64,000 nucleotides of DNA from Aquatica leii. Lineage: Eukaryota > Arthropoda > Insecta > Coleoptera > Lampyridae. Every line of letters begins with the position of its first letter. Position 1 is the first letter of the stretch. The notes under the pieces were generated by a model. It searched no databases, was not told the DNA's origin, and saw nothing but the letters and a program-made list of their open reading frames with translations. A program made the translations under genes and the position numbers. Positions 11,346-22,722 of this stretch are shown one piece after another. The stretch is taken from the NCBI GenBank assembly GCA_035610365.1, contig CM069438.1:52076837-52140836 (forward strand). Reading direction: 5' to 3'.

Positions 11346-12128
11346 CTTCAGTCTTTAGTCCATCTAAATTCTGCTTTTTTTCGGTCAATTTCGTCAAAGG
11401 TTTGGTAATATTGGCAAATCCGAGTACAAATCGTCTATAATAAGTGCACAACTCACGGAAACTTCGAACCTGATGTTTGTCGATTGGTCTTGGCGATGCT
11501 TGCACTGCTCGGATTTTGTCTGGGTCAGCCTTTACTCCATCTCTAGATACGACGTGGCCAAGGTACACTTCTTTGGGCTTAGTTTGAGGTTTACCCCACG
11601 TAGTCGCTGGAACACTTCTTTCAAACTGTTTAAATGCTCTTTAAACGACCTTCCAACCACGATCACGTCATCCAGGTAAACCAAACACGTCTTCCAAGAC
11701 AGTCCGCGCAAGATGGTCTCCATCAAACGCTCGATTGTTGCAGGAGCGTAAAAGCTGTTCTTATGAGTACGAGGATTACTTGCAGGTTCAATCACGCCTT
11801 CTTGCTCCATATCCGTAATTATTTGTTCGGCTTCTTCTCTTTTCACCAAAGGAAGTCTGATTGGATGATGTCGTATCGGCCGAGCGTCTCCGGTATTAAT
11901 TTTATGTTTCACCACGTTAGTTCTTCCTTTGGAACCACTCTCCAGCGCGAACACATCTTGATACTCTTGGATCAACTCTTTAACTTTAGCCAGCTGGTCT
12001 TGGCTGAGGTTTTGGCATTTGGAGGTATGAATGTCCAATAGATGTTGCGGACACTTCTTCGGCGACGTATCTTTGTTAGATTTCACGTATCTCACAATTT
12101 GAGATACTGGCGTGCATTGGCCTACCAC
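11326..12128 (-). pseudogene. Gypsy reverse transcriptase with internal deletion
   Basis: The frame at 12128-11532 begins with the connector (LSQDQLAKVKELIQEYQDVFA) and the RT entry (KHKINTGDARPIRHHPIRLP). It then jumps from EGVIEPASNP to APATIERLMETIL, and continues through the catalytic box VYLDD (YLDD codons at 11678-11667) to LKLSPKKC. The jump removes the finger/palm block of roughly 70 residues that normally holds the first catalytic Asp (LDLKSGYWQ region), so the enzyme is inactive. After a frameshift near 11560, the thumb and connection continue in 11568-11326 (YLGHVVSRDGVKADPDKI, then VRSFRELCTYYRRF). In an intact element this enzyme copies element RNA into DNA in cytoplasmic particles. 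Confidence 0.88.
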
Positions 12129-12141
12129 GGTCTTTTCTGTT

Positions 12142-12835
12142 TCAACGTAACAGGATCTGAGTATTTAACATCCTTACTGGCATCGTGTTTTTCACTCGTA
12201 CTAAAGTTCTGCCAACAAGTAGCCCCTTTTCAACTAGGTCGCCCTCCATTGGTTCAATCGCGCGTATGTAGCCTTCCCGGAGGTTCCCATCCAGACGTGC
12301 CATCACCATACTTTCAGTCTTCGCATGCAGAGTCACGTCTTGACTCAATAAAACTGGCACGGCTGCCTTCTCTGACGAATAAAAGGGAATTTCTTGATTG
12401 TCGATCTTTAGGACATCGTTCTTCATATCCAAATGGAACCCATACTTCTTTATAACGTCCATTCCCAGGATAACTTCTTCCGTGATGTCGGCTACCAGTA
12501 CTTGATGATCAAGTACTCCATTTCCAAAACCAATGGTTACTTTGACTTGTTCGTCAGTAGGTATTTCTTCGCCTGTTGCCGTTCGAAGTCGTACTGTTAC
12601 TGGTGATGTCATCTCATTTTCCAATAACATGTGACGAATGATGCTCTTCGTTCGCTCCCGTGTCAACCAGTAACTTTTTCTTCTTGCCGTCTACTACTAA
12701 CTTTTGTCTCTTTTGGTCAACTCGTTCCAAATTTTCGAGAGCTCTTCTTGTCTTCTTCTTGGGTTTAGTACGATGTCGTCGTACATGGCCTATTTCACCG
12801 CAGTTTAAAGCTTGCTGCTTCAAACTCCAAAGCAT
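12142..12835 (-). pseudogene. Gypsy nucleocapsid knuckle and aspartic protease
   Basis: A nucleocapsid remnant, NCGEIGHVRRHRTKPKKK, retains the C-G-x4-H core of a CCHC knuckle but has lost the first and last Cys. It is followed by a basic region and the protease active site LLVDTGAN (Asp codon at 12664-12662). The frame then shifts to 12666-12142, with the flap and the family's second hallmark VILGMDVIKKYGF. Related proteases act as dimers that cut the Gag-Pol polyprotein. The lost knuckle cysteines and the frameshift just after DTG show decay. Confidence 0.83.
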
Positions 12836-13680
12836 GCACCAAAGCGTCGTCCAATGTCTTTGGTCGAGCTAACCGGAGAGTCTGCTGCGTTTCGCTCTCT
12901 TGCAGGCCGTCCACAAAGGTTTGAATAACCAACTGCTCCAAGAAGGTATCTGGTGCTGTAGGATACGCAAGCCGTGTTAATCTGGCGATATCAGGCTCAA
13001 ACTCTTGAAGATTTTCGGCAGCTTTATGAACCCGACTTTTAATTTGAGCTTGATACACTTGTTGAAGATGAGCATCTCCATATCTCATTTCTAATCGTGA
13101 AATTAAGAGTTCGTAATTTTCTTCTAGCTGGTCAGGAACAGTTTGTAAAATTCCAAGCGCTTCCCCACGTAAGGACACTATTAAAGACGTCGCTTTCTGC
13201 TTGTTGCTCCAACCATTAACTGTAGCTGCAGCTTCAAACTGCTTGTAGTACGTTGACCATGGAACTTTACCTTCAAAATTTGGAGGTACAACTTTAAACT
13301 TGTGGTTTCTTCCTTCTGGTCAATTATTAAATCTTCACTCGTGACGCTTCCTTTGCCGTGACAATTCATTCAATTTATTCTTTCTTCGAGCAGTTTTATT
13401 CTTCTAATTTGTTTTCTTAAGATTCTATTTTCTCATTCATAGATTGTTTTCCAAAACTTTGCATATTTTTTCTCTTAAATTTAACATGTCTGCTTGAGTT
13501 TTCTCTTAAACAATTTTGATTCGATTTTCTATGCTTATTCGTATTTCTTCTTTCAAACTTCTAGAATTTTCCTCTATATTCTAAGAATGTTCGGACAGAT
13601 TTACTTCCATTTTCTGAGAATTTTCGTAAAACTTTTCTTCCATTTTCTGCGACTTATCACCCATTTTTGGGAGCTCTTCT
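12795..13680 (-). pseudogene. Gypsy gag: coiled-coil head and capsid core
   Basis: The capsid core is clear. VPWSTYYKQFEAAATVNGWS and NKQKATSLIV (about 13255-13180) are followed by the open frame LRGEALGILQTVPDQLEENY. Next comes LISRLEMRYGDAHLQQVYQA, then LARPKTLDDALVHALEFEAA (13178-12795). This is the retrotransposon gag domain of insect gypsy elements. Upstream (about 13680-13380) the minus strand encodes repeats of KMEEKFYENSQKMEVN type. This is a Glu/Lys/Met-rich coiled-coil head, interrupted by stops. Gag would form the virus-like particle. At about 13660 the sequence changes abruptly into a pogo-like transposase, so the element's 5' LTR is missing. Confidence 0.83.
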
Positions 13681-14043
13681 ATAAGCCTTTCCAAATAAGC
13701 ATGAAATGTTATGCCCAATCACTTCTTTTTCAGGGTTTGGTTTAAGCCATAGAATGTATTCTTCACTGAAATAAGCTAGTAGAGGTGAAAATACTTCTAC
13801 ACCCAAGCGTTGTAACTCATGCGCACAATGTGGTAGAAATGCTAGCATTGTGATGGCATTTTCCCTGCAATATTCAATAGTTTGAACGGGCTTGTGACTT
13901 GAATGTTCGTCAAGTAGCAACAGGATCTTGTTTTCAACTGAACATTTTGAATACTGTTGAAAATGCTGCAAGAACTGAGCAAAGGTATTACATTTTATGC
14001 AGCCAGTGTCATTGTAAAGCAAAGTATTCTGTAAGGAACACAT
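13660..14043 (-). pseudogene. Pogo/Tigger-like DDE transposase fragment
   Basis: The segment reads KILLLLDEHSSHKPVQTIEY, then CRENAITMLAFLPHCAHELQ, then LGVEVFSPLLAYFSEEY and ending LFGKAYRRA. This is the second-Asp region of the DDE_1 domain of pogo/Tigger transposases, in which LLLDxHxSH carries a catalytic Asp and LPPHxSHxLQPLDVxVFxPLK follows. The first Asp and the DNA-binding N-terminus are not visible. The frame is open up to 14043, and the recognisable match ends near 13660 at the junction with gypsy gag. It is a truncated remnant. Confidence 0.75.
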
Positions 14044-14209
14044 TGATACAGCAATGAATTTTTTTGCTTCTGGGGAATATTATCATGTGCGTAACTAGAC
14101 ATCCGCTCTAGGGGGACCTAGAGCCTAGTTCATGGTGAAGGGTATTTTTTAATTATGAATTAAGTCCTATTGTGAATAAAAAAATATATAAGATACTATG
14201 TGTCAGTTA

Positions 14210-14290
14210 CATTTCTCTTGAGGCGACCTGAAGAGGGTGCCGGGCCCACCCAGGCTCCACTGTAGTTACGCCGGCGAATATTAGTACTGA
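14210..14290 (-). mobile_element. hAT-like transposon end
   Basis: A GC-rich block reads ggtgccgggcccacccagg, then ctccactgtagttacgccgg. In reverse complement it is CCGGCGTAACTACAGTGGAG followed by CCTGGGTGGGCCCGG. GGCGTAACTACAGTGG is the kind of end found on insect hAT transposons that carry an ZMYM-like or repressor-like transposase. The partner end and any coding sequence are missing nearby. The hAT copy at 22.7-24.5 kb has a related GTAGTTACG block at its left end. Confidence 0.45.
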
Positions 14291-17090
14291 CGGAAACGTA
14301 AATTTTTCGTAGATTACAAGGAACTGCGTGGATCCCAAATTCGTCTATATTGTAAATTCTCATTGGATCTAAATAGGCCTTCGAGCATCACGTTGTTTTC
14401 CGGGCGTAATAATCGTCATAACGCTCTTGGTGCATAAATAGTGAAACGCCTAAGAAGATTTTGCTGTTTAAAATAAGTGATTAACGCGTGTGTTAAGAAA
14501 TAATTATAACGGCGTTTAAGCGTGCGTGCCTTTAATGTAAACAAGTGTCAGTTTTAGATAAACCGAAGTTATCCGCGGACATTATTTCTCGAGTGATAAT
14601 ATACCGGGTGGTGCACGTAAGGGGTGAACATAGGTATTTAGCATGTAAAATTAGTTTTATGCGACTTCCTGCTGTCCTGTTCATTTTACGGCAAAAATTG
14701 TAGAGGCAAGTTATTCAGAATTAAAAACTGAATACAAAATTGTTTTTACATTTGTTATTAAGCTTTTGGTTTAGCCGCAAATTTAAAAATAAATTCCACA
14801 ATTTTTGTTATAAAATTGAAGAAAAAGAAATGATTGTAAACTATTGGCTGCTATTTCAATTTTCAAAAAAACATATCCAGAAACAGTTCTAATTGTCGAA
14901 AAAAAAATTATAGTAATTGTGACCGAACGAATACGTGGACAATTTATATTATTGATTTGGGTCTCTTGCGGGTCACGTCATTCAAATAAAATGTAGTTTG
15001 AGTAAGCTTTCAAAGATGTCACTATGATGGAATATCAAGGCTTTTATGCCTAAGGAAAAATCTAATTTTTAGATTTTTTTACTTTTTGATATAAATTATA
15101 ATAACAATAATATAATTCATGATAGTGCTGATAGATGTCACTTAGATTTTGCCATAGATTCTTAGTACAGTAAAAAACTTTTACATTTTTGTTAAATATT
15201 TAGATAAGTCAACGCACTTAGGTATTTAATTAATTATCGCAATCAATACGTTCAATTTAGGCGAAGGTGATTAAATTTTCATAATTTTTCACTTACATAA
15301 ATCAATTTTAGTTTTTCGTTTGTAATACATTATTAATTTGTTTACATTGTACTCATGCCGTAATTTAGTAGGTCACTTGTGCCTTTATTTACATTTATTT
15401 TATTTTAATTAGTCATTATGTTATTTGAGGAAGCTTTACATGCCTTTGTCATTATCAATAACAAGTCTCAGTCACGAATACACTATTTATTTACGCTCTT
15501 TTACAAATTCAAAAGCAATTGCGGTCCAATTGTTGAAGAACATAATGTGATTTTGATAGAGGACTCAAGGTTCTAAAGGCATTACGTGTAACAACGTTTA
15601 GAGAAATAATAAGTGTTTTTATCTTATTAATTTTTTTTTAAATTTGCTTTGCGTGCATAATTATTTTAGTATACGCACGTAAGAGTTAATTAATGCAAGT
15701 TTTTCTTTTGATTTTCGAAAAGATATACTGATTTTAATTGGATCAAAAGGTCGTAGTAGTTTTTACCTATTCGAAGCAATAACAAAATTATTAGGTCAAT
15801 AGATAAAAATTTAGACATTGGGGTGTTTACCATCTAATCTTAGTTCTTTTACGTCACGAAATTGACCTCGTAACCATCTCATTCAATGTAGCATTAAATC
15901 TTGTTTTTTTCAATATTGTGATATAACCATTATCTTGAGAGTACGTAGTCGGGTCATCGGACTATAGTGCGATGTGCTGTACTGGCAAAAACATCACATC
16001 AGATCGCCTAGATTCAAATGAAGACTGAAAAAAGCTTCAAAGGTGCATTAAGATAAGATAAAAGTTAAGATATAGGTTAGTACATGAAGAGGATACATAA
16101 ACATTGTTTTTTTATAAAGAAGGTCAATTACTTATTGGTTGGTGACAGAAGAACGCAAATACATTAAATAGATGATAAAGGTTAAAGTAGTCCTTGAATG
16201 ATATAAATACGCCTTGGTCTTAATTGGATTTTGTATTATCTTTTGGTATCACGATACTGTAATGTATTGCAAATATAAAAATTAAGCACACAAAAGTATT
16301 GGTAAAAGAACTGCACCAGAAAAACCGATACATGCTGCCGCTTTCTTAGTCGCAGCCCACTGATCTTTTTTACCTATCTCGGTTGCTTTGAATTGCAGCC
16401 CGCAGTTTTTGTTCTGGCTGCATTTATCACGTAGAAGACTTTAGAGCTTCGAACCATATTTTCACAAAATTCCCAAACTTAAAAAGCTCATCAATTTTGA
16501 AAAACTCACAATACTTGACTTTTTGACAATCATGTCGCTGTCTTCTTCGGGAAGACTGAAACTGAAGATATAGCACCTTAAGAAGCCTTTATAGCGTGGT
16601 TTGGGTCAGTGACAGTCTCGATTTACTAGTCTCTCGTAACCTGCTTTCGATGACTTCCTTAAATAGTCTGAACCAGAAGCTTCGGGCTCATGAAGTGCTT
16701 TGAAATAAAATGTGATTCGTCAGAAAAGCGCATATTCATTGATTCGTCTAAAACTAGGCTGCATAATCGAGATGTATTTGCATCTCTTCCTTAATATTGA
16801 CGAAGCAAAAAAATTAAAAAATATACATAATAGTTGTGTACTTTTCAACTGTTTTTAACTGACCGACAAGACCTAAGCTACTCTGTGCTACCTTTTCCTT
16901 ACCCCTCGAGCGCTAAGAAATTTTCGGATCACTTTAAGTGTAGCTTAATATAACCTCAAATTGGTTGTTTATACGGTTCATAAAAAATACACAATACTGT
17001 TTTTTTGAAAACGCCCAAGTTCGTTAAGGATCAGATCAGTTCAAATGTAGTTAAGATTTGGCTCAGATAACGTTAAAAAGAACACGAATA
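14291..17090. other. Mostly unassigned AT-rich DNA
   Basis: No supported gene. Near 14604 a block, ataccgggtggtgcacgtaa, resembles the outer ends of some insect transposons, but I found no partner. On the minus strand at about 16740-16705, NMRFSDESHF resembles the first-Asp motif of mariner-type transposases. The sequence leftward to about 16320 is only vaguely coding-like and full of stops. I treat it as a possible, very old mariner scrap. Confidence 0.35.
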
Positions 17091-20000
17091 ATAAGATACA
17101 TTTAACACATGTAAGCAATGATTTACAGCTTGAAGAATATACGTTAAAAAAACGTGATAAAGTTTATCTACACGTAAACAATTATCATTTACGCATAAAA
17201 AACGTTTGTTTTTATAAGATTCTTTATAAGTATTTCTGCAAGTAGTTCATTGAAATAAGTTTAACACATTCTTTTGTAATCAAATTAATTAAACGAATAA
17301 AAAAAATACGTGGAAAAGATGAGTTCTGTGTTTTAATAGCTCTGAATATTAAAATGCTTTCAACTCTGCAAGGAGGAAAAACATAAAAACGGAAGATAGA
17401 AAATCAAAACTAACAAATTCTTGAGTAAACATTGTTTTCATGTGTCATAAATTTAAACCAAAGAAGCGAATGTTAATTAAACGTGTTAGAATGTATCTTT
17501 TAAATGACGTGTTTTAATTTTGTAAACACATCAACAATACGTTGAAGTCAAACGTAATATTTACGAAACTAAAAAATATAATAAACCGTACATAATAAAT
17601 AAGGTACAATAAACTCGTATAAACGATTTTTTATAACTTATATCAATTCTACCTACACATAAAAAATTACCATTTGCGCATAAAAAAACGTTTGTTTTAA
17701 TCATAATAAAATCTTTATATGTAATCCTGCAAGTAGTTCATTTGAAATAAGTTTAACTGAGTCTTTATAAATCTTTTGTAGTCAAATTAATTAAACCAAC
17801 TAAAACAAATACGTGGATAAGATGAGTTCTGTGTTTTAATAACTCTGAACATTAAAAATGCTTTTAACTCTGCAAGAAGGAAAGACATAAAACCAGAAGA
17901 TAAAGAATGAAAGCCAAAAAAATATTGAGTAAACATTTACAGTGTTCGTTTTCATGTGTCGTAAATTTAACGCAAAGCAAAATGTTAATCAAACGTACAA
18001 AAGACATAAAAACAAAAGATAGAAAATGAAAGCTAAGAAGTTATAGAGCAATATTCGTTTTCATGTGTCATAAATTTAAACCAAAGAAACAAATGTTAAT
18101 TAAACGTGTTAGAATGTATCTTTCAAACGGCGTGTTTTACTTTTGTAAACACATTAACAATACGTTAGAGTTGAACGTAATATTGACAAAACTAAAAAAT
18201 ATTAAAAACCATACAAAATAAGATACATCAAACTCATATAAATGATTTTCATAGCTTGAAAAATATACGTTAAAAAAACGTAATGAATTCTACGTAAAAA
18301 TTACCATTGGGCATAAAAAACATTTGTTTTCATTATAATAATTTTTTTTATAATCCTAGAAGTAGTTTATTTAAAATAAGTTTAACTCAGTCTTTATAAT
18401 TCTTATAATTAAACGAACAAAAACAAATACGTAGAAAAGATGAAAGCTTTGTGTTTTAATAGCTCTGAATGTTAAAAATGTTTTTAACTCTGCATGGAAG
18501 AAAAGCATAAAAAATGAAAGCTAAAAAATAATTGATTAAACATTTACAATGTTCGTTTTTAAGTGTTGTAAATTTAACGCAAAAACAAAATGTTAACAAA
18601 ACGTGCTATAATGTGTCTTTTAAATAGTGTGTTTTATTTTTGTAAACACGTCAACAATACGTTAAAGTCAAACGTAATAATGACGAAACTAAAAAACTGA
18701 ATAAACCATCATAATAATGTATACATTAAACTCATCAATTTTACCTACACGTAAAAAATTACCATTTGCGCATAAAAAAACATTTTTTTAAATTTTGATA
18801 AAATTTTTTATAAGTAATCCTATAAGTAGTTCATTTAAAATAAGCTTAACGCAGTCTTTATAGTTTTTTGTAATTAAAAAAACCAAAACAAATACGTGGA
18901 AAAGACGAAAATTATATGTTTTAATAGCTCTGAATGTTAAAAAATTTTTCAACTCTGTAAGAACGAAAGACATAAAAACGAAAGATAGAAAATGAAAGCT
19001 AAACAGTTATTGAGTAAACATTCACAATATTCGTTTTCATGTGTTATAAATTTAAACCAAAGAAACGAATGTTAATTAAACGTGTTAGAATACATCAAAC
19101 TCATATAAATGATATTCATAACTTGAAAAATATACGTTAAAAAAACGTGATGAATTCTTCGTAAAAATTACCATTGGGCATAAAAAACATTTGTTTCCAT
19201 TATAATAATTTTTTTATAATCCTAGAAGTAGTTCATTTAAAATAAGTTTAACTAAGTCTTTATAATTCTTTTGTAATCAAATTAATTAAACGAACAAAAA
19301 CAAATACGTAGAAAAGATGAAAGCTTTGTGTTTTAATAGCTCTGAATGTTAAAAATGTTTTTAACTCTGCATGGAGGAAAAGCATAAAAAATGAAAGCTA
19401 AAAAATAATTGATTAAACATTTACAATGTTCGTTTTTAAGTGTCGTAAATTTAACGCAAAAACAAAATGTTAACAAAACGTGCTATAATGTGTCTTTTAA
19501 ATAGTGTGTTTTATTTTTGTAAACACGTCAACAATACGTTAAAGTCAAACGTAATAATGACGAAACTAAAAAACTGAATAAACCATCATAATAATGTATA
19601 CATTAAACTCATCAATTTTACCTACACGTAAAAAATTACCATTTGCGCATAAAAAAACATTTTTTTAAATTTTGATAAAATTTTTTATAAGTAATCCTAT
19701 AAGTAGTTCATTTAAAATAAGTTTAGCGCAGTCTTTATAGTTTTTTGTAATTAAAAAAACCAAAACAAATACGTGGAAAAGACGAAAATTATATGTTTTA
19801 ATAGCTCTGAATGTTAAAAAATTTTTCAACTCTGTAAGAACGAAAGACATAAAAACGAAAGATAGAAAATGAAAGCTAAACAGTTATTGAGTAAACATTC
19901 ACAATATTCGTTTTCATGTGTTATAAATTTAAACCAAAGAAACGAATGTTAATTAAACGTGTTAGAATACATCAAACTCATATAAATGATATTCATAACT

Positions 20001-22722
20001 TGAAAAATATACGTTAAAAAAACGTGATGAATTCTTCGTAAAAATTACCATTAGGCATAAAAAACATTTGTTTCCATTATAATATTTTTTTTATAATCCT
20101 AGAAGTAGTTCATTTAAAATAAGTTTAACTCAGTCTTTATAATTCTTTTGTAATCAAATTAATTAAACGAACAAAAACAAATACGTAGAAAAGATGAAAG
20201 CTTTGTGTTTTAATAGCTCTGAATGTTAAAAATGTTTTTAACTCTGCATGGAGGAAAAGCATAAAAAATGAAAGCTAAAAAATAATTGATTAAACATTTA
20301 CAATGTTCGTTTTTAAGTGTCGTAAATTTAACGCAAAAACAAAATGTTAACAAAACGTGCTATAATGTGTCTTTTAAATAGTGTGTTTTATTTTTGTAAA
20401 CACGTCAACAATACGTTAAAGTCAAACGTAATAATGACGAAACTAAAAAACTGAATAAACCATCATAATAATGTATACATTAAACTCATCAATTTTACCT
20501 ACACGTAAAAAATTACCATTTGCGCATAAAAAAACATTTTTTTTAATTTTGATAAAATTTTTTATAAGAAATCCTATAAGTAGTTCATTTAAAATAAGTT
20601 TAACGCAGTCTTTATAGTTTTTTTGTAATTAAAAAAACCAAGACAAATACGTGGAAAAGACGAAAATTATGTTTTAATAGCTCTGAATGTTAAAAAAATT
20701 TTCAACTCTGTAAGAACGAAAGACATAAAAACGAAAGATAGAAAATGAAAGCTAAACAGTTATTGAGTAAACATTCACAATATTCGTTTTCATGTGTCAT
20801 AAATTTAAACCAAAGAAACAAATGTTAATTAAACGTGTTAGAATACATCAAACTCATATAAATGATTTTCATAACTTGAAAAATATACGTTAAAAAAACG
20901 TGATGAATTCTTCGTAAAAATTACCATTGGGCATAAAAAACTTTTGTTTTCATTATAATTTTTGTATAATCCTAGAAGTAGTTCATTTAAAATAAGTTTA
21001 ACTCAGTCTTTATAATTCTTTTGTAATCAAATTAATTAAACGAACAAAAACAAATACGTAGAAAAGATGAAAGCTTTGTGTTTTAATAGCTCTGAATGTT
21101 AAAAATGTTTTCAACTCTGCATGGAGGAAAGGCATAAAAGCGGAAAATAAAAAATGAAAGCTAAAAAATGATTGATTAAACATTTACAATATCGTAAATT
21201 TAACGCAAAAACAAAATGTTAATCAAACGTGTTATAATGTGTCTTTTAAATAGTGTGTTTCATTTTAATAAACACGTCAACAATACGTTAAAGTCAAACG
21301 TAATATTGACGAAACTAAATAAAATTTAAAAAACCGCACATAATAAAATAGGTACATTAAACTTGTATAAACAATTTTTATAACTTGAATAATATACGTT
21401 AAAGAAACGCGGTTAATTCTACCTACACGTAAAAAATTACCATTTGCGCATAAAAAAACGTTTGCTTTCATTATAATAAAATTCTTTATAAGTAATCCTA
21501 CAAGTAGTTCATTTAAAATAAGTTAAACACAGTTTTTACAACCCTTTTGTAATCAAATTAATTAAACGAACAAAAACAAATACGTGGAAAAGTTCTGTGT
21601 GTTAATAGCTCTGAATATTAAAAATGCTTTCAACTCTGCAAGAAGAAAAGACATAAAAATGGAAGATAAAAAATGAAACCTAAATATTCATGAGTAAACA
21701 TTTACAATATTCGTTTTCATTTAATATATATTTAAACCAACTAAACAAATGTTAATTTCACATGTTAGAATGCATCTTTTAAAATACGTGTTTTACTTTT
21801 GTAAAGACATCAGCTATATACGTTAAAATCAAACGTAATATTGACGAAACTAAAAAAAATTAAAAAAACATACAAAATAAGATACATTAAGCCCGTATAA
21901 ACGATTTTGTATAACTTGAAAAATATAATTTAATTTTAATTTAATATGATTAATTCTATCTACACGTAAAAAAATACTATTTGCGCATAAAAAAAAGTTT
22001 GTTTTTATTATAATAAAATTCTTTATTAATAATCTTGTAAGTATTTAATTCAAAATAATATTCGAGTTTGATAGCTCTGAGTGTTAAAAATGCTTTAAAC
22101 TTTGCAACGAAGAAACACATAAAAACGAAAGATAGAAAATGAAAGCTAAAAATTTATTGAGTAAACATTTACAATATCCGTTTTTATGTGTGATAAATTT
22201 AAACCAAAGAAGCAAATGTTTATTAAACGTGTTATAATGTATCTTTCAAATGGCGTGTTTTAGTTTTGAAAACACATCAACAATACGTTAAAGTCAAACG
22301 TAAAATTGACGAAACTAAAAAAATAATAAAAACCGTACATAATAAGATACATTAAAACTGTATAAACGATTTTTTATAACTTGAAAAATATACGTTAAAA
22401 AAACGTGATCAATTCTACCTATACATAAAAAACTACCATTTGTGCATAAAAATAAGTTTAACCCAGTTCCTTTGTAATTAAATTAATTTTAAATCCCAAG
22501 ATAGAAAGCCATTAAAACGGAAGATAGAATATTCGTTTTCATGTGTCGTAAATTTAAAGCAAAAACTAAATGGTAATTAAACGTGTTATAATGTGTCTTT
22601 TAAATGGCGTGTTTTACTTTTGTAAATACGTCAACAATACGTTAAACGAAACATTTACGAAGATAAAAAAATTTAAAAAACGCATATAATAAGATACATT
22701 AAACACGTGTAAACGATTTTTT
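17090..22722. repeat. AT-rich satellite array, ~410-520 bp monomers
   Basis: Units share blocks such as gtgttttaatagctctgaat, cgtttgttttcattataata, gtagttcatttaaaataagt and aacacgtcaacaatacgtta. Starts of the gtgttttaatagctctgaa block lie near 17328, 17833, 18450, 18913, 19329, 19793, 20208, 20668, 21079 and 21598. Spacing is irregular at the edges (about 505 and 520) and strictly alternating in the middle. Frequent cgttaaaaaaacgt and similar inverted motifs occur. The small open frames are products of the repeat. The array is interrupted by a hAT element at 22723 and resumes at 24528. Confidence 0.9.
18440..21075. repeat. 877-bp higher-order repeat, three copies
   Basis: Inside the satellite array, two diverged monomers of about 464 and 414 bp form a dimer that repeats as a unit. 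A marker, cattttttttaaattttgataa with small variants, starts at 18781, 19658 and 20535, exactly 877 bp apart each time. The first two copies are nearly identical over their length: the 61-residue minus-strand frames at 18788-18973 and 19665-19850 differ at one residue. That is far closer than neighbouring monomers are to each other, which means recent amplification of the dimer. Confidence 0.9.

Noticed and set aside
9176-12455. Plus-strand frames opposite BEL and gypsy pol (for example 9176-9376, 11634-12041, 12042-12455)
   Set aside because: They are antisense shadows. The minus strand carries clear integrase, RT, protease and gag motifs.
18788-19850. Two nearly identical 61-residue minus-strand frames (18788-18973 and 19665-19850), looking like a duplicated gene
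   Set aside because: They lie exactly one 877-bp satellite period apart, are Phe/Lys/Ile-rich, and are interrupted in other monomers. They are by-products of the tandem repeat.
17090-22722. CRISPR-like regular repeats
   Set aside because: Units are hundreds of bases long without unique spacers, and the DNA is plainly eukaryotic satellite.
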